A stretch of 64,000 bases of DNA from Glandiceps talaboti (lineage: Eukaryota; Hemichordata; Enteropneusta; Spengelidae): the NCBI RefSeq assembly GCF_964340395.1, contig NC_135566.1, positions 272,001 to 336,000 of the forward strand, read 5' to 3'. Below the pieces are notes generated by a model. That model was given only the letters and a program-made list of their open reading frames with translations, ran no database searches and was not told where the DNA came from. Below, one piece after another: positions 1 to 13,798 of the stretch. Both the position numbers and the translations under genes were made by a program. Every line of letters begins with the position of its first letter. The first letter of the stretch is position 1.

Positions 1-110
1 ATTGCATCGTCCAAGACTCGCCACCTATGGCATTGTCCAAGACTCGCCATCTATTGCGTCGTCCAAGACTCGCCACCTATGGCATCGTCCAAGACTCCAC
101 CATCAGTGTG
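1..110. repeat. 26-bp minisatellite, about 4 units
   Basis: Four near-identical units start near 4, 30, 56 and 82, each with the core GTCCAAGACTCGCCA. The array may extend beyond the left edge of the window. From 111 to 676 I see no gene, apart from a likely polyadenylation signal for IFT20 (AATAAA on the minus strand near 540). Confidence 0.85.
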
Positions 111-676
111 CCCTCTAAGCCAATTTGATGTGCCACCGACACACACACACTTTCTAGTGATGCACCAAAATTTGTTCTCCTATCTCTTATTATGTGGTGA
201 CTCACAAGAAATCCCATTTTGACCCAGAACAAAAAATTTGGTTATCATAAGAGGTCACACTGCTCACCATTTATGATCTGGGTTGTAAGAATGGATGAAG
301 TGTGTGTATAAACTATGTAGGGTAATCACTAATAATAGCTCAAATGAATTTGTGCAAGGTGAAGGTAGATAAAGGTAGTGAAAGTGACCTCATTTGTGAC
401 CTCAAGTGACCCCCTGTGGGTGGTGGTGGGGGGTTTACTGCTTACATAAATACCCATTTCACATCCATATGGTCACAATTACAAATTAAACACATGCCAT
501 AAACACACTACACTGTACTGAAACTAATCCAGTACAATTTTATTTCAACAAGATAATGAACTATTTACAACATTAAATATACATATAAAGAGTACATGAC
601 AAAAAAGTAGCTTTCACTGTAAGATCATTTTCAATAAAACATTGAATTTGGAACAGAAAGATATACATTTATCTTT

Positions 677-1725
677 TTATTTCTGGAGAATAAATTGTTC
701 GATAAATTCACTCTGTTCAGCTTCTTCTTTCAGCAAGGCATTATGTTGCATTCTATATCTGTTGAATGAAAAAAGACAGACAGATGAATACAAGAGAGAA
801 AAGTAAATATATGTAAATATTGGTAGTATAACATTTCCACATAAACATGACTCAACAAAAGATTGAATGATTACCCCAGTGATAAATCTTTGCTACAACT
901 GCACTACGGTACATAGAACTGGTAGTTTGAGAACGTCTACTGATCAGAACTGGCAAAACCTTACTGGCAAGTCACATAATTTTTGCTGTGCTATCATATA
1001 CTATGCTATCCTATACTGTCCTACAGTTATCCATATTCTTTCACGCTGGAGGAATTATACATATAAGTGTTTTGACAAGTAGGTAAAACCTAGGTATTTC
1101 ATTAAGGTTTCTTGCAAAAATCAGTGCTTTTGCTTAGGTTTAGCAACCCTGCTCACAGAAAGGGGGCAATTTTGGCCTGTTGCCATAGTTTTCAATAATT
1201 AATCAACACTGAGTGTGCCATGATTTTGGTGAGGAACCTAGGTACAATAGATGGGGAATACAGGGAGATATTACTTCCTTACCACGGCCCACTGTAGAAT
1301 AGGATTAAAATTGAAGTATGGTAAACACTGAGTTGTCTGACAGAGCTATAGAAAAAATTTGGTCCAGAATAAAAGAATGAAAAAAATCTAATCTATGCAC
1401 ATATTGCCAAATTATCTCGTCTTCATCTGGGTTCCCAACATTTAGTGAAAAGTTCAAAACACTGTATATGTATCCTTATCTTCAACTCTGTGATTAAATA
1501 TCTCAATGCTTACCTTTCTAGTTGTGTTTTCTTTTCAGCTATGAGTGCTTGTAACTGTTGTTGTTGTGCTTCTCGTTGCTTAGCTATTGATTTCAGTAAA
1601 TTTCTTGAACCAATTGCCTGTCAGACAACACAGAGGTAGTCAATAGTGAGTCCACAAACACAATGTTTTGTTTTTACTGTTGATCAGTTTAAAAATTACA
1701 TGAACAGACTAGTTGATGAATGGTG

Positions 1726-1769
<44 letters not shown>

Positions 1770-3676
1770 GTTTGCATAAAATGCTGTACTGACTCAACTT
1801 GGAATTATTTAATATGTTATCTGTGTATAATGACATTATGTCTACTTGGCTCATTATGCCTTATCAACTTGTTTACCTACTTCATCACTTGTGGTGTTAA
1901 CAAATACGCAGTTTGAAATAATTTTGTTGACAGGACATAAAAGTATATAATGATGATGAAGTATCATTCTATCACTTACTTTCATTTTTTCTCTTTCAAC
2001 CTCCTTTGAAACCTTGTCTACAACATCAATAAAACTACCAACAATTTTCTGGAACTCAGCAATTTCTGTTAACAAAGAAATATGATAGTAAGATTATCAT
2101 CAAATGGTACTGAACTCATTTCTGTTATTGTCCCATTTACACCAGAGAAGGGAAGGGATTTTGTCAGAATTGAGTGTTGACTTACTCCATCTACTAGCAG
2201 GACTCTGATGGGTATAAAATTAGTCTAAGATTCAGAATCAGACTTGCATTAGAGGACAATATGTTGCCAATCTCATATTGAGCCTTATCAGGTTCAGTCT
2301 CTTATTGGAAAATCACAATGACACCAAAAAACAAGCAGTCAAACAAGAAATGTCCCACTTCTCACCCATCGTAAAATATTACTTCTGCAGACTTTAAAAT
2401 AAGATCAAAATTATTTTAAACAGCCGCACTACAGATATATAATTGGAATAGTGCGCCTACCAACAAACACATCAGCTGAACTTTGACCTCTCACTAATGT
2501 CTTGACAACAAGCTTTTATCTCTGATTTTCAGGTAATTTTCCCCATGCAAGCTGAGACATCCCCTCTCTGGGTCTGGAAATATACACTCCTGCAGGGTTT
2601 CGACACATGTTCTCCCCTACGCTATGCTTCCTCGCTATCTCTTAACAACGAGACTGCAGACAACTTTCATTCACATAGATTTTGGGAATAAAAACCACCC
2701 ATACCCTTGCCATTTACTATATTTTTGTATGTAAAATACAGAAATGAACTTAAAATCACTATAAATTCCACCTACGTCTTGTCTATTTTGTCAATTCTTG
2801 TCTAACATTAGCTTGAGCCACAAAACGGACAACAGTAAGTCATGATTAACAGATTACTCAATATTGCACATGCACACCCTTGTACATGTTTAAGCAGCTG
2901 TCATATCGTATATTTGTTAGAGAGAGGGAGGAACCATAGCATAGGGGAGAAGATATGTTGACACCCTGTAATGTATATTTCCAGAGTTTACTGTTAAGTG
3001 AGCGTGAAGGAGGAACATTCTGTAGCCTGGACCATCATGCCTGGACATTATTATTTCTTGATCAATGTTTGACTCCTTTTTTCTGGTGTTATCGTGATTT
3101 TTCGAATATGGGACTGAACCTGAGGCTCAATATGATGAGACTAGCCCCATATTATATATTGTCCTCAAATCTGAATCTGAGACTAAATTTATACTTGTGG
3201 ACTCTCAGTCTGACTGCAGTCTGTTTTGGCATTGGTTTTGGTTTGACACGTACCAACATTAAAATAACAGCACAATACCAGCTCAACCTTTTCTTTTTGA
3301 GCAAAATAATGAAAATTGTCATATCGAAATAAGATTAAGAGATTTTCTATAATATTCACGTTAATTTATAGACGTGACTATAATCATCGTAGGTACATTT
3401 GATTCTATCCGCAGTATGCAGAACTGTCACGTCAACCGTCTCAACGGTATGTTTACGTTCGCGACAACGTATTATTAACAAGCAGCTCACATCAATCTGA
3501 ATGAAGATGTGTGGAAATAACATACACCACCCAAGAACTTGGTACTTACTATCTACAAAATCCTTGCATTCTTCTTTGAGTTCCGTAGTCTGTCCTGCGA
3601 TTTCAGGCTCAAGGACACGTACTTTGTTTAGTTCATCAAAATGTAAACCGGCTTTGGCGAGAGCTTCGTCCGCCAT
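677..3676 (-). CDS. IFT20: Intraflagellar transport protein 20 (IFT20), 4 exons
   Basis: Coding exons are 3550-3676, 1980-2065, 1514-1617 and 677-758, all with GT/AG borders and consistent phases, summing to 399 nt or 132 residues, the usual IFT20 length. The first exon reads [20 protein letters not shown]; later parts include [31 protein letters not shown] and a C-terminus ending EQFILQK, all close to vertebrate IFT20 from memory. IFT20 is a small coiled-coil subunit of the IFT-B complex that also works at the Golgi, sorting membrane cargo to cilia. The protein is almost entirely helical with no enzymatic motif. Start choice: first ATG in a good IFT20 context, with no upstream in-frame homology. 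No damage is seen. Its presence says the organism builds cilia. Confidence 0.96.
1722..1767. repeat. (GT)n microsatellite
   Basis: A run of about 20 GT dinucleotides within an intron of IFT20. The small open frame across it is low complexity and not a gene. Confidence 0.95.
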
Positions 3677-6600
3677 GACTATTTCTCCTCTCCGGAATGT
3701 GCCTCGTTTTCAATGTTGCTGTTTAGATTAAGGACCGTGTGAGGGCGTACTTTCAAAGCTACCTGTGCTGCACGCATGTGCTGCACGCAGTGTGTGCTGC
3801 ATGCTGTATGTGCTATGAAACATGTGAACCGATATTACATCGTCGACAATAACCACATTCACTTATGAGATAATATTCAATTCAAGGATGGTTATGATAC
3901 AAAATAATGACGTTTTTAGGTACTTACGAATATCCAAAAAATAAAAAATACTAAATTATTTGTATCATGATGCATGATGATCATCCTTCAATAGAATATT
4001 TATAGCTCACAAGTGACTGTGACCATCACATTAACACTAGAATAGTTACTTCATGTTCCAAGGGTAATTAGATGCAATATTTGAGTGAAATCACGATTAT
4101 CTAAGAAACCTGGGCACTTGAAAGTATGTAACAATGCTACAAATATTTTTTTTTTAAATTATGTTTTCACATTGTATTTCTAAGTTGATTTTTCAATTTC
4201 CAATATTTTTTCCTTTGTTGGAGTTTCTCAGCTCATTTTCAATTTCCAAAATTTACACTTTTGCTTTTGCAGAACTGAACATGTGTAAAATACAAGATTA
4301 ACCTGGACATTCAAAATCGATTAAGAAACAAATTGAAAATATCGGAAATTCAAAACCACCCCGTGGCACTAACAAGCCACCGCACCACCACAACATTTCA
4401 ATTTAGTAATTCTTATTCTGAAATCTCATTGCTGCCAATTGATCATTATCATCACAAAGGTCATGAAACAAAGCAATGTGTATCTGTGGACTACTGTGAC
4501 ATTTGTGCCAGGTTTGGTTGAAACCGACCCATGTATCTCAGAGGTGTACATATGTAGGCCTAATTCGAACGTTTTTGGTTATTCGATCTTGAAGATATAG
4601 GTCAACGTTAAAGGTCAATGTCTCATTAGAATGACAATTATGGATTATAACGGTACAGGCACTCGAATGAGGTCACTATCTGTTAAAATCTCATCGTTTG
4701 TGGACAATTGTGAAGTTTTGTCACTTATGCCTATTTGAAGTTGAAGATGAAGGTCAAGGCCAAAGGTCAAGGTATTCTTAGAACGAGTGTTGATGATGAT
4801 AATATGAGTGTAACAAATGAATAAAGTCTGTAGTCTGTGGTGTTAATTGGCAAAATGTGAATTTTTCATAAAAATGGCCGCCTTTTGACCGTTATCGCAA
4901 AGGTCAAGAAGCGAAGTGACACGCATATACGGACTACATAACACCTGACATTTGTTGAAAGTAGTCTAGGATTGTTTTGAGATACAGATGTACATTTCTT
5001 TTTGTCTGGAATTTGAGTCATTTCACGGGGATGGAGACGCCCACTTCATGTCATTGGATGTAAGTTTGGTGGAAAAGATAATGTGAAATACGATATTATT
5101 AATTTCAATTTCACTGTGTACATTTTTTTGAGAATTCAAATACTCTATACTTGATTGAGAAAAATCAACTTGAAAGGAAAGTGATAAGTTTATACGTAAC
5201 TGTCGTTCTAACAGGTTTTCAAAAACAAACCCAAATTTCTTATAAAACTGAAAGCAATCACGAAGGACGTAAATGTAGTCAACTGCATATAACAGGCCTA
5301 TGATTTCTACAACGTTAATGGATTGTTATTTCCTTCAAAAGTCATTTTGAGTGCTTGTGAGTTTATCCACTGAATACGTGTCCTGAGATTCTGGTACCTC
5401 TGAGATTGACTGTGTGCGTCTGAAGTTACAACTTGAATTTGGTCAATAGCTTTCAACACCAAAGACAAGTCGGTAACACTACACACAATCTATAGGAATG
5501 TAAGTCTACCCAAGATTTGACGTAGACATATGGAAATGACAAAGTTTCTTCTACTCAGCTTTTCATAGGGATCCTACTGTAATGTTTGAGGATCGGCATG
5601 GGTAGATGTAGTGGAAGATAAACAGCATACAAGACGATGTGTGGAGTAAAAGTGGAATAAAGACTCCAGTTTCTTATACATAGCCCCGATAGTGCTCACT
5701 CAAAGCCGGAGCATTATGAGAAAGTAATTGGATGATAAAATAAAATCAACTTTGAACTTTTTGGACTGTATATGATAGTTTGAAATCGTGAGCAAAATAT
5801 TTCAGACAATCAGAATTTTCTTGCCCCCTCTGCACCCCTATTTTTTCGTGCCCCACCCCCATTTTCTCCCCAGACCCCTGCATGTCATAAATTCTGACCA
5901 CAGCCTATAATACCGTTCCACAGCCCATCCGAAGCCGTAGCTTCACTTTGAATCATTGCAACTTTCCTCATCACCAGTTATATGAGTCCTTCTCATAAGT
6001 TCTCCCGACTGATGCTATATCCTGTAAATTATGCTCTGTGTATTATAAGCTATTCATTACGTAGCCGTTTCTCACCTTCCAACTGACAACGATGTCTTTT
6101 CAGGTTGATTAGCTGACATGGAATACACAAACCTGAATACCACTATTAAAGTGCATATAAAGTGTACAAGCCCACCATGGTACCACCATTTCTTAATTTG
6201 AACGCCTGAAATCCGAGACACACAGGGTCGGCGCCAAACTATACAGAGCAATGACGTCAACTTTCGGAACTGGTACACATAATTTACATATCGAGGGACT
6301 TTCCCAACAAAAATCACCATCGTTTACAAACTTACTGATGTTCAGTGAGAAAAATAGCGCTATCGCATTGGGAAAATACACACTATCTACATGTAGTATA
6401 TTCTGTACTCTACGTGTTATGATACAATGTACTGCCATGTTGTTGTCAAAATGGGACTTTGGTCTCTGTTACAGTACATGTAGAAGCTGCAGCTTTCGTA
6501 AGTACACCACATCGTGGATGTTTGACTATCGGGTAATTATTGTTCATGTTTTGGCAAAGTGTTCAAGACACAAACCCTTCTTGGTCAATGGCATTATTGT

Positions 6601-7298
6601 TCTCTCTCATTTTTTGAGCAGATATTGTTTTGATAAATTTTATCGGATTTAAGGATTTCAAGTATGTATCAAGAAATGTCGATGGGGCAAACGTGTAGAA
6701 AGCTTTATGACTCGTAGTTAAATTATCCATTCCTTTGTTCAAATTGAAGGCGGAAATATGAAATATCCCCACTTTGTATATATCGTCATTATTAAACTGA
6801 AATTGAAAGCTGTACACGCTCAGCTATGTATTAATTTCAAGCCTATTCATGAGATTCCGGGAATTTCCCTTTGCATGTTTTGGCTTGAATTGCTAGTGTA
6901 TGACCCTTGAGGGCGCCCCTTTGAGGTGACGCATTGCTGTTCCTAGTTTCGCTTTTCTTTCCTTTTGTACTTTCAGGATATAATTAAACGACTGCTTCGA
7001 GTATAAGTACTTTAGTATTTGAACGAATGTCAAGCCCTTCATGTATACTTCAAAGACCCCAGGACGACCCAAGACCAGGATTTGAACTTATTTATCAACA
7101 GACGGAAGCGGAATTAACAAAGGAAAACACTGCCATCAAACACAACAGTGACTAACTACTATAAAACGACAACACTATTTCATATTCACAACTACGAAAA
7201 CTCTGAAAACAAATAATGATTTTTAAAGAATACTGATTTACTTTATGATATATGTTTTAAAACAAACAATCATGAGCGACTCATGACATATTTAAACC
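3677..7298. other. Intergenic region, no gene recognised
   Basis: AT-rich DNA between IFT20 and membrane-protein gene A. The few open frames (for example 6251-6652) are short, overlap one another on both strands and resemble nothing I know. Around 4560-4960 a degenerate repeat contains several AGGTCAA-like motifs. Proximal promoters of IFT20 (right of 3676) and gene A (left of 7299) should lie here, but I cannot point to defined elements. Confidence 0.6.
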
Positions 7299-9032
7299 AT
7301 GCCTCGATCAACGAACATTTGCACATGGATAATATTTGCCGTCACGATGTGTATGGCAGTTTCATCCATGGTGGTGAATCTCTTCATTGTTTTCATATGT
7401 CTCGACGAATTTCTGAAGCCCGACTCAAGGTGCGAGTTTTCAGTCCATGGCAATGACAATTTACAGCGGTTTGCGGACGGTATAGCAACCCTAGAGCCGA
7501 TCCTATCAGCTATTGTGGTTCTCATCGCCGTACTTTTGTACTACGAATGTCGCGTAGTCAAGGGGTGCTGTCGGCACTTCAAACTTAATAACTTTAAGGA
7601 TTGCTGTGGATTTCTTTTGTGTAAGCATTTGTGGGTGAAAACGCGAACACTTCTGTTGTGTGTGATTTGTTTGTACAATTTCACAATATCACTATCAGAT
7701 AAATTGGACTCGCCAGGTGAAAATGCCGCTCTCCGATACGCTATCCTACCATTGGGATTGACAGCGTGGTATATTCTTCTGTTGGTATCTAATGAGAAGG
7801 GGCCCCTAGCATCAATATACCCCAAACATCGAATATACCAATACCTGGCGACGACGCTCTTCTTGTTTGCGAGTATTACAAATTTGGCTGAATTCATCAC
7901 TGACACTATTTATTTGAGTCTGAAGCTATATTCGATTTTCGAGACCTCAGGCAATCACAGTAATCTCACACATGTAATGGATGTACTGGGAATGACAGCC
8001 AAAGTCTTCTTAAGGTACGTTTTATATCAAAGTCTTTATAATTTACTACTAGTACTACGAAAATCAAGCTCCAAGCATACTGATAAGGACGACAGAAACT
8101 AAAATTATTGGTGTAACATGGTGATGCAGCTATCGATGCGTTAATGCGACTACACTCAGTACGATAGTGTAGTTGATAGCCAGATTTCCTCAAGTAGCTA
8201 CACATTTAGCTCCACTCAGTATGTAAACTGCATTATTGATTACACGCTGATTATTCCCACGTAACCAAGGCACCAGTACAATACATTTATGTATTCTACC
8301 GTATGCAGCAATAACAATTGTAGTTGGTCTATCTTAACTGTTTTAGCATTAACAGTAATAACAGTTTTACATTATCTTTTTTAAGTTGATGTCAGTTTCC
8401 GCAACCACTATTTCTGGCTAGACTTCCCAATATTCGCAATTTTATTTTTTTCTCTCGAATATGTAAAAACTGTTTAGGGTTGGGAGTGAAAAAGCAAGGT
8501 GGGGTCTGTTAACCGGAACCAAACAATTTGTTTAGGCCCAATTACTAGAATTGTATTTTTGTAAATGTTGACAAACAAAACACAAGTTAAGTAACGATAG
8601 TAATTGGGGTATGGTTTGATAACAGCAATACTAAAATTGATGTCGGTGCCCTATCATATGTATATTTCGATACTATATCGTTTTTAAAATGGACAATAGG
8701 ACACAAAAATCACCCAACACAGTAAAAATTATTATAATTAAACATCAAAATAAGACTTGGTCATTTTATTCACATTTCTTACAGCTAACACTGTAAATAT
8801 ATGAATAATGCTGACAGGTCATAATATTGACTGTATATTTCATATCAATTTCAGGCTTGACTTTGCGAAATTCTTCTGGAACATGACACATGTGAGTACC
8901 ATTTACGAGGAAGTTGAGTATAGGGGAATATACAAAGATCCCTGGGAAGACTGGAAAGTCAGATCTACAGTTGATACACCGAAGTTTCCAGAAGAGTTTG
9001 TCTTAGTCGATCCCACAAATTTAGTGGTTTGA
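7299..9032 (+). CDS. Multi-pass membrane protein, orphan family, gene A (2 exons)
   Basis: Exons 7299-8014 and 8855-9032 join at a phase-2 intron (TTAAG|GTACGT ... TTTCAG|GCTTGAC) and give 297 residues. About six hydrophobic segments are visible, near residues 8-33, 60-82, 112-132, 143-163, 175-200 and 226-250. Likely N-glycosylation sites (NHS, NLT) lie in a loop near residue 218. The tail after the last segment is short and hydrophilic, with Trp and acidic residues. Genes B and C share with it the block LLLVSN..GPL....YP, a FASI segment, and the intron placed exactly before LDFA..FW.M. Product length, topology and intron position define a family I do not recognise; no catalytic or receptor motif is evident. 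A role as a transporter, channel-like or sensory membrane protein would be guesswork. Start chosen at the first ATG, which is directly followed by a transmembrane segment. Confidence 0.75.
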
Positions 9033-11175
9033 AATCTTAGTTACAATTACTCAATGACCTATGTATCACTATAGCCCTAATTGGCTATTTCCTTGACACA
9101 ACGTCTTGACGATGGTTCTATTTGTAGACACATATAGTTACTTATGATGAGAATGCTAAACGAAGGAGTAGAATAATGCAAGGATATTGTTTTCTCTGAA
9201 TAGATGTATGGTTCAAAAACGCCATTTTATATAATTTATTTAATGCATGCAAGTTTTTTTTTGATGCGATAGTGTATTATAAAGTTATACTTCTTGTCGA
9301 CAATTTCTTGATGTGCTGAGTTCACCAGATAACGCATATGGCCTTAATATTTGTTGGAAAGGAATACGGGAAATTTGCTATTTTAGAAACATGTTGGAAA
9401 GTCAGTTTGGTGTGAAGGTTTTGAGTTTATCATATGTACATTACCGGACATTACTTCGTTCATTTTGAATACGTATATTACTGCAATTATTGATTACTTG
9501 GAAATATAATACTGCTGCGTTTACGAGAATGATTTTATTACCTCTATTATTTGTTCTGACTTGGGGCATAGCAAGTACTCTATTGCATTTACATATTTTT
9601 GATGTTAACTGTACAGTATTACATCAGACAATACCCCCTTAAATATTAAAGAGAAGGACGGAAGGGGTGGAGTTTAGACTTAAATCAGTACAGTGCAAAC
9701 GGAGTTAGTTACCCCGGCTTTTCACTCATGATAGGAAACGATGTTTTTTTTACATGTAGATACACATATATCAACTCAATATTAACATTAATGCAGGCAT
9801 CACACACAGCAGAGTCCTTTACCAATTCACACAAAAATGTGATAAGGTATTACCAGAAAAGATTAATTGCGCAAAGAATCATTTAGGATAGCTACATTAA
9901 CAATCTTTATTGGACACCTACACTTTGGTATCATCAACGCATGTACCAAATTATTGAAATTTGAAGTGTGCGTTCTTAAGATATAGCCTAATTAATAAAA
10001 ATGATTAATTATGCAAATGATTCAATATAATTAAAAACTAAATCAGCAAACTATATGAAACACTTGCGCTTTATTTTCATCACTTAATGTATCAAATTAT
10101 GTAGAATTTGAAGCTTGTATTTTAAAGATATAAACTAATTACCGAAAATCATTAATTATGGAAATGAAACATTAAAACGAATAGCTACGTCAGAATAAAA
10201 TCTAGGTCAACAACCTTTTGGGATAAGTACACTTTGTTACGGTTGATGTGTGTACCAAATCATATGGAATTTTAAATATACCTCGTTCAGATACTAGTAT
10301 AGCCTAATTCCTGGAAATCATTATTTATACAAATTGCTGATTATTATTAAAAGCTACGCTTTATAGGACAAGTGCGCACTGATCAAACTGTGCTTTCTAG
10401 AAATATTTGTTTATAAATCGGTTTCCATATTGGCAAAGGTGGTCAACCTAGACTTTTCTTGACACAGTCAATCATACACTGTTAATTCATAGACTGCTAT
10501 CATATGGCATTACTGGTACTTTAATAGCATGGATGTTAAAATGGGTAAATATTACTGAGTGGGTTCTGATATTCTTTCAAACTGCATGGTCCAATCTAAC
10601 ACTATTACTAGTTGTTGTGATTTAATGAAAATTGTAGGTTTTCATAGTGTACTTGTAGTGAACATATTTACAAAAGTTTGGGAAATGCCCAAGGCATCAT
10701 CAGACATTTAGTATCAATGTTTTCTTTGCAGTTTCATGAAAGATTTAAACATAAATGGAAAACACTGTGAAAAATTTACTGGTATTTGAACATTTTCGTG
10801 ACATCGCCCACTATAAACTAATGGGACATGCCAAAATATAAGTTTCCGGGAACATTGTCGTAAACCACTGTCCCCTTTACGGTAACTGTGACGTTACTTC
10901 TGAGGTAAGCGTTGATTCTGTTTAGCACAACGTTCACGTGGTGGCATTGATTTTACTAATTTTCCGCGTTCGCCTCACCTTCTAATTAATAAGCCCTTTG
11001 TTGTCAAATTCGCGCCCTACCTTTGTCAACAATTCATACCAGTGAAGTAAATTCTCTATAGATTGAAACATGCATGCATGTGATGCGTAGCTGAAAACTG
11101 ACTCTAAATTGATGATGAGCGCAAAAATGGTCAGTATATTTATGTATTGAACATTGTCAAAAAGTGGCAACATTA
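9033..11175. other. Intergenic region with a degenerate tandem repeat
   Basis: No gene seen. Between about 9840 and 10360 there are three or so divergent units of roughly 140-170 bp sharing ACCAAATNATNTGGAATTT-like cores, AAGATATA and ATNATTAATTATGNAAAT. A related copy in reverse orientation lies at about 13690-13790, next to a foldback element. Confidence 0.55.
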
Positions 11176-13010
11176 TTATATGACAGTTGATACAGAGTCT
11201 CTTGATCCGTATGTTCTGCTGTTGTGTGTGCCATTTTGAAAATGCTGAACTAAAGGTTCCACTTCAACAAAAATGTTAACCGAGTCCATCTCACGTTCAG
11301 TGGAGTCATTTTCAACATCCTCATATGCATATGTATCCGCACTTTGTCTGTTTCTTCCTGTCTCTATCCAGTCTGCAGTAACATCTCTAAGAATAGTATT
11401 TTCGCCTCCATAAATCTCTAGCTTTTCGCTGAAACCTACACACGCCATCTCCCAGAAGTACACAGCAAAATCCAATCTGAACATAAAACCAAAGTTAAAA
11501 AATACCACCAATTATCGCCCGTCATATAAGGAAGTCTGTAGGATTCAGAGCTAAAAGTATCATACATTTTAGGAACAAAATATTGTCAAAACAGAAATCA
11601 TAATGTTTTCCTTAAAGTTAGTGAATAATAATATATAGTTATATACATGTGATTCTTTAATCAATAAAATAGACATACTCATGTTCAAAGTCTTCAGATT
11701 GGCAGAAAATTACCGGTTGTAGTCTTTTAAGTAATGAATAAATGCTAAATAACATTTATTGTTGCGAACTTTCACTTTCAAACTTAGTGTCCTAATACTT
11801 TTAAACTTTATCGGTTCAATCCTATGTTGAGACAAATTTCGTTTTCATCTACAACCAGGTCTTTATCAGTTCCTCGCAAGATGGTGACATATTTGCTAGT
11901 CTCGGCATTTTTAAGTCAAGTTTTTTTAACAAATAAGTTGACTTGTCACTTTTTCACTTGACATATATCCTAATTCAAATTCCGTGTCTTCGTCAAATTT
12001 TGTAAATATTGTACATGCACTTTTGGTAAAGCATATTTTCAGAATATCTGTAATTTGGGTTATCTATGGACAACTCCATTAAATAGATCTTATACAAAAA
12101 TTATTGAGAAGCCCTTTTCTAATAACCACTAGGCAATGCAACGAAACACTGATATCACTTATTACATGCTCATCACAGGAGAAATCTACATAGTAAACAT
12201 ATTGTTTGTATCAAGTTATCAGTGCAACACATGAAACTAAAGATCTAAGGTACATATATTAGTTTATTCAATTTGAATGTCATGTCTTTACCTGAGTGCT
12301 ATATGCGAGGTAAGTCCAATGACACCAACAACACTGAATGATTCGTCGTCGTCATCATCTTCGTCAGTTACATCGTAGTCGTCATTGCCCCATGCTGTTG
12401 AAGTTTCAACTAGTGTGATACGGGCAAAATGCATAAGATCAATGATACTTGCAAACGAGAATAGAACAAATGAAAGATATGTCACCTGCCGTGAAGGCGG
12501 ATAAACACCTGGAGATGGATAAAAACAGCCAAGTGGACCATGTCGGTTGGATACAAGCAACAACAGGTACAAGAAAACAGCCTGTATCATCATTACAGAG
12601 TTTTTAAATGCGGCAAAGTGGTAGTATGACTGTGCTGATACTATAACCAACATCAAAATGTAACCTATAACAACGATAAGGAGACAAAAACGATTCCTTG
12701 CCCACGACTCAGTTTTCATTATTTTTAACCAACAACGAAAAATTCGGGCGGCACCAGAGATATTGTCATTGTGCGAGAGATAGTACAGACAAAGTGTACA
12801 GATTATCATTACAATTTCCATGGAAATGCCCAGTGTTGACGTAATATCGTAGCTGGTTGTCAGTTTCGTTGTCTGAGATGGGGAGATGCATTCCTTGACA
12901 GGCTTGGATGCCGAGCAAACTGCTGTGATGATGCCAGCAATGAAGAACAGTATGAGCGCAATCACCAAAGTGACGGCAGTCAACAGATACCATCTACGTG
13001 TCGAGAACAT
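11176..13010 (-). CDS. Multi-pass membrane protein, orphan family, gene B (2 exons)
   Basis: Exons 12292-13010 and 11176-11476 join at a phase-2 intron (ACTCAG|GTAAAG ... TTCAG|ATTGG), giving 339 residues. Hydrophobic segments lie near residues 8-30, 58-79, 105-130, 134-155 and 172-198, with a last one formed across the exon junction (VVGVIGLTSHIALR then LDFAVYFWEM). A strongly acidic loop (TDEDDDDDE) precedes the last segment, and the C-terminal tail of about 80 residues is hydrophilic. It resembles gene A in layout and intron position, and gene C almost residue for residue in exon 1. A GTAAGT donor near 13279 (minus strand) and a CACAG acceptor between it and the ATG suggest an untranslated first exon. 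Function unknown; no family recognised. Confidence 0.72.
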
Positions 13011-13421
13011 TTTACTTGATGTTATACAATATTTGATGTCAGCTCAGCTTCTGTGAAGTCTTCGCATAGTTTTGACTCCAGTTGTCAAGATACGTGCAGT
13101 TGTTGGTAAAGGGTTACCACCAGTTCATGTTAATTAATTACTGAAAACAATATTTTACGTCTTAGAAATAAAATAACATGTCATAGATTGAAAACAATTC
13201 ACACAAAGATATCAGAGACTACAAACGAATGAAGAAAGAAGAGTTTGAGCGAGATGTAGATGGATGCATGAAACTTACCCAGATATTACTGCATGATGCA
13301 TTTCGATGCCATCATGTAATCATACATTGAAGTCAACAGGACGCATGCGCGGTATTGGAACCCAGCCAAGACGTGTTGTTGGCTCGTCCAGCTGTCAGAT
13401 TATAGAAGTCGACCAATAGAC
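12049..13421 (-). repeat. Segmental duplication block 1 (copy at 22303-23685)
   Basis: This stretch, covering exon 1 of gene B with part of its intron and its 5' flank, recurs at 22303-23685 with only scattered differences. Similarity starts at GGGTTATCTATGGACAACTC and ends just after GATTATAGAAGTCGA. Exon 2 of gene B lies outside the block. Confidence 0.9.
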
Positions 13422-13458
13422 AATGTTACCTTCAATAAGGGAGGGGTAATGTAACGAT

Positions 13459-13527
<69 letters not shown>
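13459..13527. repeat. (CTGT)n microsatellite
   Basis: About 16 tandem TCTG tetranucleotides. The overlapping open frame of repeated Asp-Arg-Gln-Thr is an artefact of the repeat. Confidence 0.97.
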
Positions 13528-13798
13528 GTATGCAATTTGTCAGTTTGACAAAAACTACTGCGTCAATTCTAATGAAACTTGCTACTGAACACATCTTATC
13601 AAGTTACTATAACGGAAAGAACTGATTAGGTTTTGGTAAACATCGCATGAATATTAATGTAATTTTCCTTTCATTTCCAAATTAATTACTTTCAGTAAAT
13701 GCGCTATATCATAAGAATTGAAGCTTCAAATTCCATATAATTTGATACATACATTGACAATAACAGAACGATGATTTTCGGGAATTATGCAATAATGA

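Noticed and set aside
2955-3332. A 125-codon plus-strand open frame between IFT20 exons 1 and 2
   Set aside because: Lies in an IFT20 intron, hydrophobic by composition, no homology by eye.
6251-6652. A 133-codon open frame left of gene A
   Set aside because: Overlaps equal-sized frames on the other strand and shows no domain.
13400-13594. Open frame of repeated Asp-Arg-Gln-Thr
   Set aside because: CTGT microsatellite artefact.
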